From Cytidiella melzeri (Eukaryota; Basidiomycota; Agaricomycetes; Polyporales; Irpicaceae): DNA of 25,455 nucleotides. Shown here in pieces: positions 17,671 through 25,455 of this stretch. The stretch lies in the NCBI GenBank assembly GCA_022592445.1, contig JABYQR010000507.1, positions 1 through 25,455 on the forward strand, written 5' to 3'. How positions within the stretch are numbered: position 1 is the first letter of the stretch; every line of letters starts with the position of its first letter. The translations under genes and the position numbers were made by a program. Below the pieces are notes generated by a model that ran no database searches, had not been told where the DNA came from, and saw only the letters and a list, made by a program, of their open reading frames with translations.

Positions 17671-18198
17671 GAAGTGACAATAGAAGTGTAAAGGTGTGGA
17701 AGCGCGGAAGTGTTAAAGTAATGCGAGGTGGTCCAAGAGTCCTAGTTTACCTGTGCTAAAAGAGCGACAAGGTTTTTGTGATAAAGTTTATATGAGGGGA
17801 GCTAGACGGGCAACTACCACACATATCGCGGGTAAAAAGGGTAAGTCGGCGCGGTGAAAGAGAAAGAGTTATAGCGCGGCTCCAAGAGAGCGCGCGGGAG
17901 ATGTCGCGGCTTGTAGGAAAACGGCGAGCGGAGGGACGCAGAAGATAAACGCAGGCGCAATATGAATCTCGAACACAAAACGCGGTCGCTGGTGAAGGTG
18001 AAATAGTCGCTGTAAAACGCGGGCGCAGTGAAAGTGAACACATTAAGCTCGACGCAGTGAAGATGAAACGCAACGCAGTAACACAGTAAAATAACGCAGT
18101 TAAAAAGCAAACGCAGTATAACGAAGCCGAAAGGAAACGTGAGAGAAGGTTAAACTAATAGCGCGCGGGTCGCAGCGGAAGGCTATGTGAAACCGCCG
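17671..18198. other. intergenic region with degenerate CGCAG repeats
   Basis: This is upstream of the minus-strand methyltransferase gene, so it should hold its promoter. No clear TATA or CAAT placement is visible. Between 17930 and 18120 the motif ACGCAG or GCGCAG recurs about seven times, often followed by TGAA or TAA. Purpose unknown. Confidence 0.35.
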
Positions 18199-18726
18199 TT
18201 AATTGGACTCGGCAGACTGCGCGCAGGGGCGGTAGTGTAGAACAACACCTCCCGAGCGGCGATGCGTATGACAAGCGAACGCGTGGCCAACGACGACGTT
18301 GGTAGAGCTGGTAAGATTGAACTGTACTAGTTCGCACTCGTGACCCTCGCCTTCAAAGTCTGGAGATAGCCAGCAATCTGGGTGCGGCGCGCGCGGGCGA
18401 TCGCAGTCGAGCGGGACGAAAGGTCCTGTACGTAGGGGAATTGGGTGGTCGCTCTGAGTGTCGCAATAGGAGCAGTTATCAAGCGAGTCCGCGACAGAGG
18501 CGACGGACGACGCTGGCGAGGGTGATTTAGGAGTAGGTCTCTCAGGGGAGACCGTAGGCGCTGCTGAGGGCTCGGGCGGCGGCGTGGGCGCGGGGATGGT
18601 GGGATAACGGCGTAGAATCTCGCGCGGGCGCGGGCTGAAAGGGCAACGGCCGGTGGGTGAATGGGGAACAGTGGGACAGCAGCGGCAGACTCGAGGCGGG
18701 TTGTCGTTGTTGGACGCCGCGGGCAT
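18199..18726 (-). CDS. hypothetical proline- and serine-rich protein
   Basis: An ATG at 18726 opens 175 codons (MPAASNNDNPPRVCRCC). The N-terminal half is Pro/Ser-rich and low in complexity. The C-terminal half is richer in Cys and His (NCSYCDTQSDH, DCWLSPDFEGEGHECE, HAFACHTHRR). No family is recognised, and no signal peptide or membrane segment is seen. GC content is high and other frames are also open here, so it could be spurious. The Cys/His distribution is the main reason to list it. Confidence 0.35.
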   Translation of the reverse strand: MPAASNNDNPPRVCRCCPTVPHSPTGRCPFSPRPREILRRYPTIPAPTPPPEPSAAPTVSPERPTPKSPSPASSVASVADSLDNCSYCDTQSDHPIPLRTGPFVPLDCDRPRAPHPDCWLSPDFEGEGHECELVQFNLTSSTNVVVGHAFACHTHRRSGGVVLHYRPCAQSAESN

Positions 18727-19599
18727 AAACGTGGAAGAGATCGCAATGAGGCAACGCAGGAGAGGCTACAGCTAGGGACGCGAAGAGACTCCCTCGACGC
18801 AAACGCAAAGTGTAAAGTATACTCTGGGAACTGGTGTGTGGATTGATTGATTTTTTTTTTTTTGCAGTACAAACAACACCTTTATATATATCCTAAAGAC
18901 CCTCTCCTAAACCTTTCCTTCTATGGCCTAAACCCCAACGCGAGAGCAAGGAAACGGGGTGGCAGAATACTTCTGTCTGCGGAGGCAAAAATGCCCAGCG
19001 AGTCGACGCCCGGCGGAACACAGCGTTGGTCGACGCAGAGTAGCGGCGCGCGCACTTGCACTGAAGAGGCGCCAACCGTCGCGAGCAGGTGATGAGGTGC
19101 CGTCCAAGAGTTGCACAGCGTGGCGTGATAGGAGCCTTTCTGAAACGGGGTTCGCGCATCAAGTTTCTTCTACCGTTGGTCCGACCCGTGTCCAAAACAC
19201 TTGGTGGCTGGCCGGCCCATGCTCCGATGCAAAAGGGGCGTGTCTGTGAGTCAGAGTTCGCTGCGATTCCTCGGCCTCGGATGTTTCCGGCGCATTGCTC
19301 CTTGTCAAGTCCTCGGATCCTCGGCGGACTCGTCGTGCTCGTGACACTGGGAAAGTTGAGGGACTTGCCGCTCATGATGACGCGGGCCGCGCAAATGGCG
19401 GGCCGCTGCCGGGTCTCCGCGCCTAGCCGATTTGCGGGCGTATCAGCGTATGAGGGCACTTTACACGGGAGTTGTTTCTCCTGGTCCCTTCCTTTCACTT
19501 TCAGACAGGCGTCAACTACGCCCATGCTGCCCACGCTACGTGGGGGTTCTCCTGCGATATTTCAGATGGAATGTCACTGTTATACGCTCGTCAAGCTTC
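18727..19599. other. GC-rich region open on both strands, no identified gene
   Basis: A run of 14 T lies near 18850. From 18890 to 19530 long frames are open on both strands (213 codons minus, 195 plus). Neither shows a recognisable motif or splice pattern, and overlap of this kind is expected from high GC content. I assign no gene. Confidence 0.35.
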
Positions 19600-19990
19600 C
19601 GACATGTCTGGGTACATCGCAACGTCAATATTTATCTCGTCCTCAGCCTTCTCAGGCCAAGCGGAGACGTCTTTAAAGACAAAACACGTGCTTTTGGGGT
19701 TGACACGGGCAGCTTCGGCGACCACGTCGTTAAAGCTGGTACACTTGAAGGCCAGCTATTAGCAGCAATGAGCTATTTGAAGAAAGAGGAGCGTACGATT
19801 GAAGAACACATTGGCAACTCTTTGCCATTCCAACGGTCAGACTTGTAGTTCTTGGAAATTGCGTCAAGCTGCGCACTCGAAAGGTTTGGCTGGTCGAGAC
19901 CACCGACTTTGGCGAACAGTTTTATGAAGTCTTCATATGGCATCTGGTGGTAGCTTGTGTCTATCTCGCCCATTAGCTTCTCTGCATACC
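19600..19990 (-). pseudogene. fragments of an unidentified protein gene
   Basis: Two minus-strand blocks look coding. One (about 19990-19800) reads YAEKLMGEIDTSYHQMPYED and on to NLSSAQLDAISKNYKSDRWN. The other (about 19745-19600) reads KCTSFNDVVAEAARVNPKST, then CFVFKDVSAWPEKAEDEINI, then DVAMYPDMSEA and a stop. They are in different frames; an intron with acceptor CTAATAG may lie between, but I could not make the phase fit. The style recalls the N-terminal part of fungal FunK1-type kinases. That is a weak impression, not an assignment. Confidence 0.3.
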
Positions 19991-20495
19991 CTCACTATTG
20001 AACAGCCTGAGGTTCTGCTAGAAGAGGCTTACTGAGACTGAGCATGTCGCGGTCACGGTGGAACGTTGAACGTTGTGGTGACCAGAGAAGGATGCGAGAG
20101 AGCCAGACCAACAAACGGGGAAACAAACAGGGAGAGAAACCACGATGAGAGAGAGAGGGGTAAGATTGAACCGGACCAATGAACGGGGAGAGACGACAGA
20201 GACGTCCAAAAGGGTACACAGTGCGCGAACGACTATCACGCCCCGCTTTCGAATGCCGGTCTAGCATTCGCAAACTCACGCCACGTAGCGTGGTGTATGG
20301 TAAAACCGGAGACACTGCGGACCACACGAGAGAGACGAGAGAGAGAGGGGTATGGTGGCGACCAGAGACGGAGGCGAGAGAGCAAAACGGGGGAGTTGTT
20401 GACGAGAGAGAGAGGTGTATGGTTGGACAGAGAGACGGAGAGAGGGGTATGGTGGCGAGCAGAGAAGGAGGCGAGACAACGTGAAGAATACTCAC
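19991..20495. repeat. purine-rich tandem-like repeats following the G-alpha fragment
   Basis: On the plus strand the unit GAGAGAGGGGTATGGTGGCG followed by accAGAGAcGGAGGCGAGA recurs near 20337 and 20431, with a diverged version near 20075. This occupies the place where the next G-alpha exon should follow the donor at 20495. No exon is recognised in it. Confidence 0.45.
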
Positions 20496-21081
20496 CGCGT
20501 CCTTGTCCTCAATCAGACATTGATCCTACCCGCTCAAGCTGACCAAAAACAGAATACTCATCACGTCCTGGAAGCAGTGGATCCACTTCCGCCGCTCGCT
20601 CTTCTGCCCGCCAACGTCGACCATGAGCATCTTGTTTTCTCGTAAGTTGAAGACCATCTCTGTGATGCCTATTGTCCGTGCGCGGGTGTGGACAATATCT
20701 TGCTCAATCGGCACATAGAACTGATCGAACAGTCGATCGAGATCACCAAAGAAATAGCTCAAGCTATGAAAGAAACAACGTCAATACATGTACTCGCCAA
20801 CATAGAGGCACAATATGATACATACTTGTCTGGAAGAGCGGCCTCGTTCCCTCGTTCCCAGCACTTTTGCATGCTCGGGTCTTCCCACAACCGCCGTAGA
20901 GGTTCTAGGTACTCCTCTGGGAACGGCTGTCCGTCTTGAATATCCTACGCCTCCTCGATCAACTCGATGTACTGCAGGTTGTCGTCCGAAACTTCCAAGT
21001 TCATGTCGACCATGGTGTCAAGGAGGTACTTGAGACCGTGTGTGAGGTTGTTACCATGATGTTTATGTATGTGCTGGGTAT
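20496..21081 (-). pseudogene. G-protein alpha subunit fragment (helical domain and switch regions)
   Basis: G-alpha subunits bind GTP and relay receptor signals at the plasma membrane. The first exon (about 21081-20826) reads NLTHGLKYLLDTMVDMNLEV, then DIQDGQPFPEEYLEPLRRLW, part of the helical domain. A 62-nt intron (20825-20764, GTATGT...CATAG) splices in frame to LSYFFGDLDRLF. The next exon (20763-20496) has RARTIGITE (switch I, with the Arg and Thr that contact GTP) and DVGGQKSERRKWIHCFQDV (switch II). It ends DQCLIEDKDA at a GTGAGT donor. In-frame TAG codons occur at 20945-20947 and 20526-20528. The P-loop exon upstream and the NKxD and C-terminal exons downstream are not found, so this is a fragment or pseudogene. 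Confidence 0.8.
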
Positions 21082-21406
21082 CTGAGCAGCGGGGGGAGAG
21101 AGAGGATGGCGGTTGGGGGCAAGAGCAAGAGCGCCGAGGACGGGGAAGGGAAGTGTGAAGGGGGTCGATCCACCACATGTGAAGTCAAAGTGAACTTATA
21201 AAAAAAAACCAAATGCGGCATCGTACAAACAAATACCCCTGCGTGTATAGAGCAATAGGAACGAACATGTACTCACCGGTTCTGTCATTTCAAGACCAAG
21301 TGCAAAGCCGACCTTGAGGATTGATGGGTGCAACAATATAGGGGTGAGAGCGGTCAAGCGTATGGAGGTGAGAGGCGGGAGGAAAACATAGGGAGCAATG
21401 TCCTCA
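21082..21406. other. region upstream of the G-alpha fragment, no clear gene
   Basis: A minus-strand frame with FALGLEMTEP ending at a GTGAGT donor (near 21275) could be part of an exon, but I do not recognise it as G-alpha N-terminal sequence. The P-loop GxGxxGKS was sought and not seen. Confidence 0.3.
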
Positions 21407-21469
21407 TGTGCCACAAAAGGTAACTCGGTGGCCACAAAGGGTAACTCAGTGGCCACAAAGCGTAACTCG
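21407..21469 (+). repeat. three tandem copies of a 21-bp unit
   Basis: The units are 21407-21427, 21428-21448 and 21449-21469, of the form GTGGCCACAAAGNGTAACTC followed by A or G. The third copy runs into the 51-bp inverted-repeat arm. Confidence 0.75.
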
Positions 21470-21576
21470 GTGCTGACAGGCAAAAAATTACGTCCGCTTT
21501 CGAACAAGACGTGCGTTTTTTTTGCTCGAAAGCGGACGTAATTTTTTGCCTGTCAGCACCGAGTTACGCTTTGTGG
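21453..21576. repeat. perfect 51-bp inverted repeat with 22-bp spacer
   Basis: Arms 21453-21503 and 21526-21576 are exact reverse complements over all 51 bases. The spacer 21504-21525 includes a run of eight T. A hairpin of this length is very stable. Beyond the arms the left side carries two extra 21-bp units, then both sides share TCCTCATG or its complement, so the original repeat was longer. Confidence 0.9.
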
Positions 21577-22622
21577 TGCATGAGGATATACCGACTTACC
21601 GCGCTTAGCTGCTCTTTGCAGCACCACCCATCTACTAGTCGCCCTCGCCGACATTGCAATGAATCCATTTCCGGAAACGCAAGGAATTGAGGAGGAAGTC
21701 AAGCACAACAAGGTTGACGGGAATGGTGAGGAGGGAAACAAAGAGTCAGAGGAGGTTGAAGAAATTGGTGCACCTCGAGACCAGGACAGGGACAAAGGGG
21801 TTGCTAGGTAAGTCAGTGAATGGTGTGCGGCCACTTGGAGAAGTAATCACCGACGTCGACATAGATCAACATGCTTGCAGGTTTGACACACCCTCAGGCG
21901 TGAGCAGGACTCTCAATTGGAGGACGGCTAATTGCAGCCTGATGACAATGTATCGGGTAATGGGATGAATGGAGATTGTATTGATATCAAGCAACATATT
22001 TGTAGCGTAGAGGGAAAACTGGATGATATGTATATATATCAAACCAATCGCAAGGGTACGTACGACTACATTTCGCGGCCAGAGTTACTTGATTGCTGGT
22101 TAATAAACACAACTCGCATACTCTACAAGTGCAGCACTTTGCCGGAAACGCCCGCAAATCATTTTCCAAACTCTCCAGCTCCATCCTGCCTCACAAAACA
22201 CTGGCTGATGACGGACACGCCAAGAGTGCACACTCCGTTGTCGACCTCATAGCAAATTGCTATCAGCTGTACGTTGTCTTGCAAGACAACATGCACCTTT
22301 TCCCTCTGTAGTCTTCTTCCTCAACCCCAAGACTCCGGCACACGCTGTGCATGCCAACCGCACTCTACAACAATACAACTCGAGAATGACACAATTGTGC
22401 TCGCTCCCACGTCATGCTTGGATCGGGTTTCATCAGATCGAGTGATCATGGTTGGCGGAACAGGCCAATGGCAGAGAAGATAGCGGCAAATTTGTCGTTG
22501 TAGGTGATATTGGTGTGCAGTGAGCGGCTGAGAGGGAATGTGAATGGTGAGGAATTTGTCGCGCGGTTCATCTGTGTTGAGTTGCACACAGAAGAGAGGG
22601 TAAGACAGAAAAGGATGAACAC
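21577..22622. other. region with possible degenerate intron-bearing gene, none assigned
   Basis: On the plus strand ATG at 21659 opens an acidic stretch (MNPFPETQGIEEEVKHNKVD) up to a GTAAGT at about 21809, with CTTGCAG 70 nt on. Further open pieces are KLDDMYIYQTNRKG (near 22018) and HFAGNARKSFSKLSSSILPH (near 22136) up to TAG near 22311. I could not join them in one phase and recognise no family. Confidence 0.25.
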
Positions 22623-22627
22623 GGTAC

Positions 22628-23385
22628 TGTCACGGAGACGGAGCTCAACGCAGCAACTAGGGACACGATGTGGACGACGACGACGAGGTGGTGGCAGGCG
22701 TGTAGCACAATGCTCTCACCAACTATAAACCTTATTCAGATAGCTAGCCCAGTAAAGACCAAGTTAGCATTGATACTACTCGCTATGTAGTACAAGAGGG
22801 GTGTGGCTTACCTAGCCCAGTAAAGACCAAGAGGTCGAGATGGGGGCTAGGAGCGTACATGTAGCTGCTTATATAGACTTCAGGGACCTGCGCACAGACC
22901 ATGTTGAGGGCAGGCTTTGCAAGAAGCCGTGTGAACGAAGAACAAAAGAACTACCTAAAGGAGAACAATAGCTATTGTCTAGACCTTGCCAAGAACTCTA
23001 CTCGTGAGAGAATCTATCTAAAAGGGGACCAACTATTGTATTCCATTCCCACACCTGTGAGAACATCCTTCCATAAAGAGAACAATAGGGAAAGAACAAT
23101 AAGGAGTCCATGTGGACGTCATTTATGACATCAAACCCTAGCTATGGGCTGAGCCATGTGTCTGGAGCCATGTGGGCTTACTTAAGCTAAGTCACATGCC
23201 AGTGTGACGTAGTAGCAAGTAATGTGACCGTGTGGAGCGTCTAAGCCACGTGATACGGGCGCTTAATAGACGTGCAAAGGAGTTTATGCAGAGAGAATTG
23301 AAACTAGGTTGTAGCCCGGAGTTTTACAGATAAAAACAAGAGGTAAATTGCGAAAATTAAGGGCTAGTCAGGGCCGTCCATGACA
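22628..23385 (+). repeat. solo LTR-D copy C with target-site duplication
   Basis: 758 bp, starting TGTCACGGAG and ending CCATGACA (inverted ends TGTCAYGG). It is flanked by a perfect 5-bp duplication GGTAC at 22623-22627 and 23386-23390. TTATATAGAC near 22869 is the TATA box. It contains a 75-codon ORF (22901-23128), also present in copy B. A complete solo LTR of a gypsy-type element. Confidence 0.9.
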
Positions 23386-23390
23386 GGTAC

Positions 23391-23540
23391 ATTACACAAG
23401 AGGGTACACTACCCTGTCGTGCAACATAAACCGTGGAGAGGTGGGAGAGTGAGAGAGAGAGAGAGCAAGACCAGGACCGAGAATGCAGGGGCTGGAGAGA
23501 GCGAGTGAGAGGGCAAGAACAACAAGTCAAAGCTTCACTG
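23391..23540. other. spacer between two LTRs with a GA microsatellite
   Basis: No ORF is seen. A (GA)n run lies near 23449-23465, followed by GA-rich sequence. It is the flank of the minus-strand element that starts at 23541. Confidence 0.45.
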
Positions 23541-23674
23541 TGTAACAGTTAAGGTTACACTCACCAGATAAGTGGTTAACTTGAGGGGGAGATAGAGATA
23601 TAGAGAGTAAGAGGTGTGGTGAGCGAAGTACTGGAGAGTACAAGGTAGTCCTTTATCAACAGAGTGGATAAGAC

Positions 23675-23710
23675 TGAGGGGATATGCCCTCAGGAGTGCC
23701 TCTATATATA
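23675..23710 (-). promoter_or_regulatory. LTR core promoter of the right element
   Basis: TATATATA at 23710-23703 and the presumed RNA start AGTCTTATCC at 23675, 35 nt downstream, on the minus strand. It matches the truncated LTR at 1519-1564, whose primer-binding site is complementary to this start motif. Confidence 0.5.
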
Positions 23711-23915
23711 CATGAAGGGGAGGACCCCAGGTACTACCCTAAGACCCCTAATACCTACATGAGTAAGCGAAGTAATCTACCTTACTAAGCATGCCCTATG
23801 CCCTAGTGGTGCCACTTCAATAATCAACCAATAGCAATTGTCCCCATGACCTGTCCCCATGACCCAGCTCCAAGGCTAGACTTGTTCTAGCTTGTTCTAA
23901 GACAAGGCTAGACTT

Positions 23916-24012
23916 TTCCAGAAGGTTCTATGAACTATGACATCATCTAATGGAATGTTCTATACTATGACATCATAGTTCCAGCAAGTTCCACAATGTT
24001 CCAGAGAGTTCT
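23916..24012. promoter_or_regulatory. heat-shock-element-like and CRE-like cluster in LTR U3
   Basis: TTCCAGAAGGTTC (23916-23928) is a perfect three-unit heat-shock element. GAATGTTC is at 23953-23960. GTTCC/GTTCT occurs at 23978, 23988, 23998 and 24008, exactly 10 bp apart, the step-type spacing recognised by heat-shock factor. ATGACATCAT (23937 and 23967) resembles an ATF/CRE site. Function is inferred from motif only. Confidence 0.5.
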
Positions 24013-24040
24013 ATCATGTGATACACAGATAAGGAAAGGA

Positions 24041-24200
24041 GCGCATCAGCGCATCAGAGACAGGAGGCGCATCAGCGCATCAATTGATAGGCACTGAGAA
24101 TAAGCGCCGGAATAGGCGCCTGATAAGTGCCAGATAAGCGCTGGATAAGCGCCTAAATAGACGCCGGATAAGCGCTGGATAAGCGCTTGACAAGCGCTTA
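24041..24200. repeat. short tandem arrays in LTR U3
   Basis: GCGCATCAGCGCATCA occurs at 24041-24056 and 24067-24082. From 24098 to about 24200 there are some nine copies of an 11-12-bp unit close to GATAAGCGCTG. Confidence 0.7.
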
Positions 24201-24268
24201 AATATTCCCAATAATACCGTTGCCTGGTAAGGCAAGTCTTGTAGAAACATTGAAAATCTGTGACATTA

Positions 24269-24280
24269 CCCCCCCTTCTT
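24269..24280 (-). promoter_or_regulatory. polypurine tract of the right element
   Basis: On the minus strand AAGAAGGGGGGG, then TAA, then the LTR start TGTCAC. Polypurine tracts next to the 3' LTR prime plus-strand synthesis in LTR retrotransposons. Confidence 0.7.
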
Positions 24281-24501
24281 GCTTTGAACTCCGTGCAAAG
24301 AGTTTTGAACGAACACCTTGGTCATTGAGTCCACTTTTTCACCATTGTCAAGAGGGTGCCTAAGCAGTTCCGAGTGACTCTAGCGGCTTCTACCGACGCC
24401 CCTGACGGGGTTCACACCTCATTGGCTGATGGTAGTCTAGTCCGTACCCTCCTCGGTTGCGTCATTGGATCGTGGATGATCCTTGGTGTGTTGTTCGTGA
24501 C

Positions 24502-25455
24502 TTATACACAGTAAATCGTAGCTGAGCGAATAGCTCGGGGATGATCGTCGTAGAATTTCTTGATCGCTTCTTGAGCGTGCGTGATGTTTTCTACAGGTTC
24601 CCACGTGTCGTCGTTCGGTCCGTAGCCTTTCCAGCGTATGTAATACTGAAGCTTTTTGGCACGACCTGTACGTCTTGACTTGAGAATCTTCTCGACTTCG
24701 TATTCTTCTTCTCCGTCGATGATATCTGGCGGAGGCATCTCCAGCTTTTGGCCTTCGAATTCAGGTTCGTTATACGGTACCAACTTGCTTGCATGGAATA
24801 CAGGGTGTATCCTTGGTGAACGTTCGGGCCATTCCAGTCTGAATGTGACCGGCGAGAGCTTTTCAGCAATCTTGAATGGGCCGTAGTACTTGGCTGACAG
24901 CTTATGTCCAGATTTTTGGTAGTCTCTCAGATCTAGCATGACCTGATCGCCTTCGTTGAAGGGGACCTTCTGGACGTGCTTGTCATAGTACCACTTCATG
25001 CGTTCAGCCGCAAGTTGTAACGCCGCTTTAGCATGCTCTTGAGCTTGCAAGCGGTTCCACATGATGTCATTCATGTCAGACCTTTTCAGGTCCTTAGTGA
25101 GCGTTGGACCAGCTCTAGGGTGTCTGCCGTATTCGAGGTAGAAAGGCGAGTGCTTAGTTCCCTCGTGCGCTGCATTGTTGTATGCGAACTCAGCCGAACT
25201 GAGCAGTCTAGCCCAGTCGTCATGTAGTTGATCAACGTAACAACGCAGGTACTGTTCGAGTGTTTGATTAACTCGTTCAGTTTGACCATCAGTCTGCGGA
25301 TGATATGCAGTAGTCATTGTAGATTCTATCCCTAGCATTTTACACCATTCCTGGAATAAATCTGCTGCGAATTGTGGACCTCGGTCGGAAATGATTTGCA
25401 AAGGTAACCCGTGAAGGGTCCAGACTCTCTCATAGAGTAGAGCTGCAAGGTCTTT
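24502..25455 (-). CDS. integrase C-terminal half with chromodomain (right element), open at window edge
   Basis: 318 codons are open from the right edge to TGA at 24502. Visible in order: TLHGLPLQIISDRGPQF (second catalytic Asp), HPQTDGQTERVNQTLEQYLR (catalytic Glu), a C-terminal region with VPFNEGDQVMLDLRDY and SAKYYGPFKI (GPY/F module), HPVFHASKLVPY, then a chromodomain EEEYEVEKILKSR...YYIRWKGYGPNDDTWEPVENI ending FYDDHPRA. The first catalytic Asp and zinc domain lie outside. All conserved chromodomain aromatic positions (Y, W, W) are present. It would integrate element DNA, directed by the chromodomain. No break is seen. Confidence 0.9.
   Translation of the reverse strand, partial: KDLAALLYERVWTLHGLPLQIISDRGPQFAADLFQEWCKMLGIESTMTTAYHPQTDGQTERVNQTLEQYLRCYVDQLHDDWARLLSSAEFAYNNAAHEGTKHSPFYLEYGRHPRAGPTLTKDLKRSDMNDIMWNRLQAQEHAKAALQLAAERMKWYYDKHVQKVPFNEGDQVMLDLRDYQKSGHKLSAKYYGPFKIAEKLSPVTFRLEWPERSPRIHPVFHASKLVPYNEPEFEGQKLEMPPPDIIDGEEEYEVEKILKSRRTGRAKKLQYYIRWKGYGPNDDTWEPVENITHAQEAIKKFYDDHPRAIRSATIYCV

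Larger units (their letters stand above)
23541..24265 (-). repeat. 3' LTR of the right element (725 bp)
   Basis: On the minus strand it runs TGTCACAG...CTGTTACA, with inverted ends matching at 7 of 8 positions. The TATA box TATATATA is at 23710-23703 and the start motif CAGTCTTATCC has its A at 23675. U3 (above 23710) carries heat-shock-like and CRE-like motifs and an array of an 11-12-bp unit. Same family as 1394-1741. Confidence 0.85.
23541..25455 (-). mobile_element. 3' end of a chromodomain Ty3/gypsy retrotransposon (right element)
   Basis: On the minus strand the integrase and chromodomain ORF (25455-24502) is followed by an untranslated stretch, a polypurine tract (24280-24269), TAA, and a complete LTR (24265-23541). 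The rest lies beyond the right edge. The ORF has no stop or frameshift, so this copy looks young compared with gypsy2. Confidence 0.9.

Noticed and set aside
18966..18995. Same peptide FCLRRQK readable on both strands
   Set aside because: It comes from a short imperfect palindrome with wobble matches; most likely chance in GC-rich DNA.
18893..19676. Long overlapping ORFs on both strands
   Set aside because: GC-rich sequence with both strands open, no motif, no splice sites and no start context; not supported as genes.
19773..19990. AAA-ATPase C-terminal segment (WNGKE resembling NGRxI)
   Set aside because: The similarity is limited to a few residues and the following arginine-rich helix is absent.
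20240..20280. CGAATGC-7-GCATTCG inverted repeat
   Set aside because: Arms of only 7 bp; no associated feature, so not worth a claim.
24098..24200. Possible CRISPR-like array
   Set aside because: Units are contiguous 11-12-mers without spacers, inside an LTR of a eukaryotic element.

Overview
The window looks like a transposon-dense intergenic stretch of a filamentous basidiomycete genome, probably an Agaricomycete. Three things point there: 54-62 nt introns with canonical fungal splice sites, a G-protein alpha fragment of fungal type, and Ty3/gypsy chromodomain retrotransposons of the Tf1/sushi type. The species cannot be fixed from sequence alone. Almost every long coding region belongs to a mobile element and most are broken.

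Layout. 1-1741: 5' end of a minus-strand LTR retrotransposon (LTR fragment, primer-binding site, accessory ORF1). 1963-2333: tail of a DDE transposase interrupted by an LTR remnant. 2504-4079: ORF1 of a non-LTR (LINE-like) element, truncated. 4080-5830: minus-strand remnant of a gypsy element (gag start, ORF1, LTR). 6094-6393: first part of an LTR here called LTR-D. 6394-13699: a nearly complete, decayed plus-strand gypsy element, called gypsy2 here (LTR, PBS, ORF1, gag, protease, RT, RNase H, integrase, chromodomain), with a 756-bp solo LTR-D inserted in its chromodomain. 13863-16509: minus-strand PIF1-like helicase with a C-terminal cysteine-protease-like domain. 16882-17670: isoprenylcysteine carboxyl methyltransferase gene (minus, one intron, one homopolymer frameshift), the only ordinary host-type gene that is nearly whole. 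18199-18726: hypothetical proline-rich ORF. 19600-21081: gene fragments including a G-alpha fragment with two in-frame TAG codons. 21407-21576: tandem 21-mers and a perfect 51-bp inverted repeat. 22628-23385: solo LTR-D with a perfect 5-bp target duplication. 23541-25455: 3' end of a second minus-strand chromodomain gypsy element with an open integrase ORF and a complete LTR.

How the parts fit. The LTR elements share one architecture: LTRs of the TGTNA...TNACA type, a TATA box about 35 nt before a presumed RNA start, and a short accessory ORF1 before gag. In the two elements where it could be tested (left element and gypsy2), the stretch just downstream of the 5' LTR is complementary to the element's own RNA 5' end rather than to a tRNA 3' end. 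That is the Tf1-type self-priming arrangement and is the most notable system in the window. Gag and pol of gypsy2 are joined by a canonical -1 slippery heptamer at the gag stop. Insertion order can be read: LTR-D, then gypsy2 into it, then another LTR-D into gypsy2. The in-frame stops in gypsy2 and the helicase are mostly compatible with CGA to TGA and similar C:G to T:A changes, as expected of silenced methylated repeats.
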